From Salinimicrobium sp049680855 (lineage in GTDB: Bacteria > Bacteroidota > Bacteroidia > Flavobacteriales > Flavobacteriaceae): 64,000 nt of DNA. Of the stretch, positions 63,230 through 64,000 are shown piece after piece. Positions within the stretch are counted from its first letter, which is position 1. Each line of letters starts with the position of its first letter. The stretch lies in assembly GCF_049680855.1 (NCBI RefSeq), contig NZ_JBMPGS010000001.1:744001-808000 (forward strand), given 5' to 3'. The notes under the pieces were generated by a model. It searched no databases. It worked only from the letters and a program-made list of their open reading frames with translations, and was not told where the DNA came from. Made by a program: the position numbers and the translations under genes.

Positions 63230-63262
63230 TTATTTTAGCCAACCTATAACTAAAACGGAAAT

Positions 63263-63985
63263 ATGGAACCGAAGAAAAACCCAAAAGCTGATTTGTCAAG
63301 AAGGAGTGTCTTGTTCTTCCAGGTTGGAATGATCCTGATACTGCTCATTACCTGGAGGGCAATTGAGTGGAAAACTTATGACAAGGAAGCCATTGATACC
63401 GGTATGGTAAACATGGATGATTTTGAAGAAGAAGATGTACCAATTACCGAGCTTCAAAATACACCACCACCACCGCCACCACCGCCACCGGCTCCCGAAG
63501 TAATTGAAGTTGTTGAAGATGAGGAAGAGGTGGAAGAAACCATTATTGAATCAACAGAGACAAACCAGGAAGAGATTGTTGAAGTAGAAGAAGTACAAGA
63601 GGTTGAAGAAGAAGAAGAGATTGGGGACGTTCCTTTTGCTGTAATTGAAGATGTGCCAATTTTTCCTGGATGTGAAGGAGAAAGAAATAATGAGGCTCGT
63701 AAAAACTGTATGAGTGAAAAAATCCAGCAGTTTGTGAACCGCAGGTTTGATACAGATCTTGGTAGTGAACTTGGGCTTTCTGGAATTAACAGGATTTACG
63801 TTCAGTTCAGAATTGAAAAAAATGGTTCAATTACCGTTCTTGGAGCACGTGCACCGCACCCAAGACTACAACAGGAAGCTGAGCGTGTAGTGAATCAACT
63901 TCCAAAAATGCAACCTGGAAAACAGAGAGGGCAAGCAGTTGGGGTACTTTACTCTCTTCCAATTACCTTTAGGGTTCAGGACTAA
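63263..63985 (+). CDS. Energy transducer TonB
   Basis: The 240-residue product has a basic cytosolic start, one transmembrane helix (about residues 17-35), a proline tract (PPPPPPPPPAPEV near 68) followed by a very acidic linker (EVVEDEEEVEETIIE), and a C-terminal TonB domain (GLSGINRIYVQFRIEKNGSI and LPKMQPGKQRGQAVGVLYSL). It transmits proton motive force energy to outer-membrane receptors. Linker P-E rather than P-K is notable. It follows the VanZ-like gene by 33 bp. Confidence 0.9.
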   Translation: MEPKKNPKADLSRRSVLFFQVGMILILLITWRAIEWKTYDKEAIDTGMVNMDDFEEEDVPITELQNTPPPPPPPPPAPEVIEVVEDEEEVEETIIESTETNQEEIVEVEEVQEVEEEEEIGDVPFAVIEDVPIFPGCEGERNNEARKNCMSEKIQQFVNRRFDTDLGSELGLSGINRIYVQFRIEKNGSITVLGARAPHPRLQQEAERVVNQLPKMQPGKQRGQAVGVLYSLPITFRVQD

Positions 63986-64000
63986 GAATTATATCTTTAT

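Noticed and set aside
1..64000. CRISPR array, prophage, integrase, rRNA operon or replication origin
   Set aside because: No regular spaced repeats, phage genes, integrase, rRNA sequence or origin-type repeats were found.

Overview
This window is chromosomal DNA of a member of the Bacteroidota, almost certainly family Flavobacteriaceae (marine Gramella/Salegentibacter/Salinimicrobium-like; the genus is a guess). The basis is SprA of the type IX secretion system, an alternative complex III (ActA-F) plus cytochrome oxidase operon, the sprA-gcvH-vanZ-tonB order, DUF2723 and YceI families, and promoters of the Bacteroidota type (TTTG, about 19 bp, TAnnTTTG). There is no CRISPR array, rRNA, prophage or integrase. 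One tRNA (Gln) is present.

Layout. 1-3.9 kb: a sugar MFS transporter (cut by the window edge) with a Tat-exported glycosylasparaginase, a membrane metallophosphoesterase, a cysteine-less thioredoxin-like protein and a polysaccharide deacetylase. 4.0-8.9 kb: a giant DUF2723 membrane protein, tRNA-Gln and a small beta-barrel protein. 9.1-11.2 kb: a radical SAM protein with a helix-hairpin-helix tail, paired with its DNA-metabolism partner. 11.2-27.9 kb: an accessory, oxygen/redox-stress-like region with a group III truncated haemoglobin, thioredoxin, two YceI proteins and a porin, an AraC regulator, two universal stress proteins, a PAS histidine kinase and a receiver-Crp/Fnr fusion. It also holds gene remnants: a Crp/Fnr helix-turn-helix tail, a P1B-ATPase fragment and the tail of an acetyl-CoA hydrolase/transferase. 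Three promoters here carry a TGAY-N4-RTCA palindrome exactly 33 bp upstream of the -7 box, suggesting one Crp/Fnr-type regulon.

28-33 kb: rimP-nusA-infB, preceded by a terminator-like hairpin in the leader, then a SPOR protein. 33.3-45.3 kb: actABCDEF-coxB-coxA, a complete quinol to cytochrome c to O2 electron path. 45.3-49.4 kb: ruvB, a REP-associated transposase flanked by inverted palindromes, a cytochrome P450 and queG. 49.4-54.5 kb: a tandem TonB_C-like protein, a secreted trehalase with a fungal-neutral-trehalase-like Ca-binding loop, and a malic enzyme (maeB) interrupted by one in-frame stop. 54.6-64 kb: ruvA, sprA, gcvH, a VanZ-like gene and a TonB protein.

The most interesting signals are the fixed-geometry Crp/Fnr-like operators with the eroded microaerobic island around them, the RAYT/palindrome element, the rimP leader hairpin, a recurrent AAAATGCCATTTTTG motif mostly near gene ends, the maeB nonsense codon, and unusual domain combinations in ActA, ActC and the trehalase. 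No wholly new multi-gene system could be demonstrated from sequence alone.
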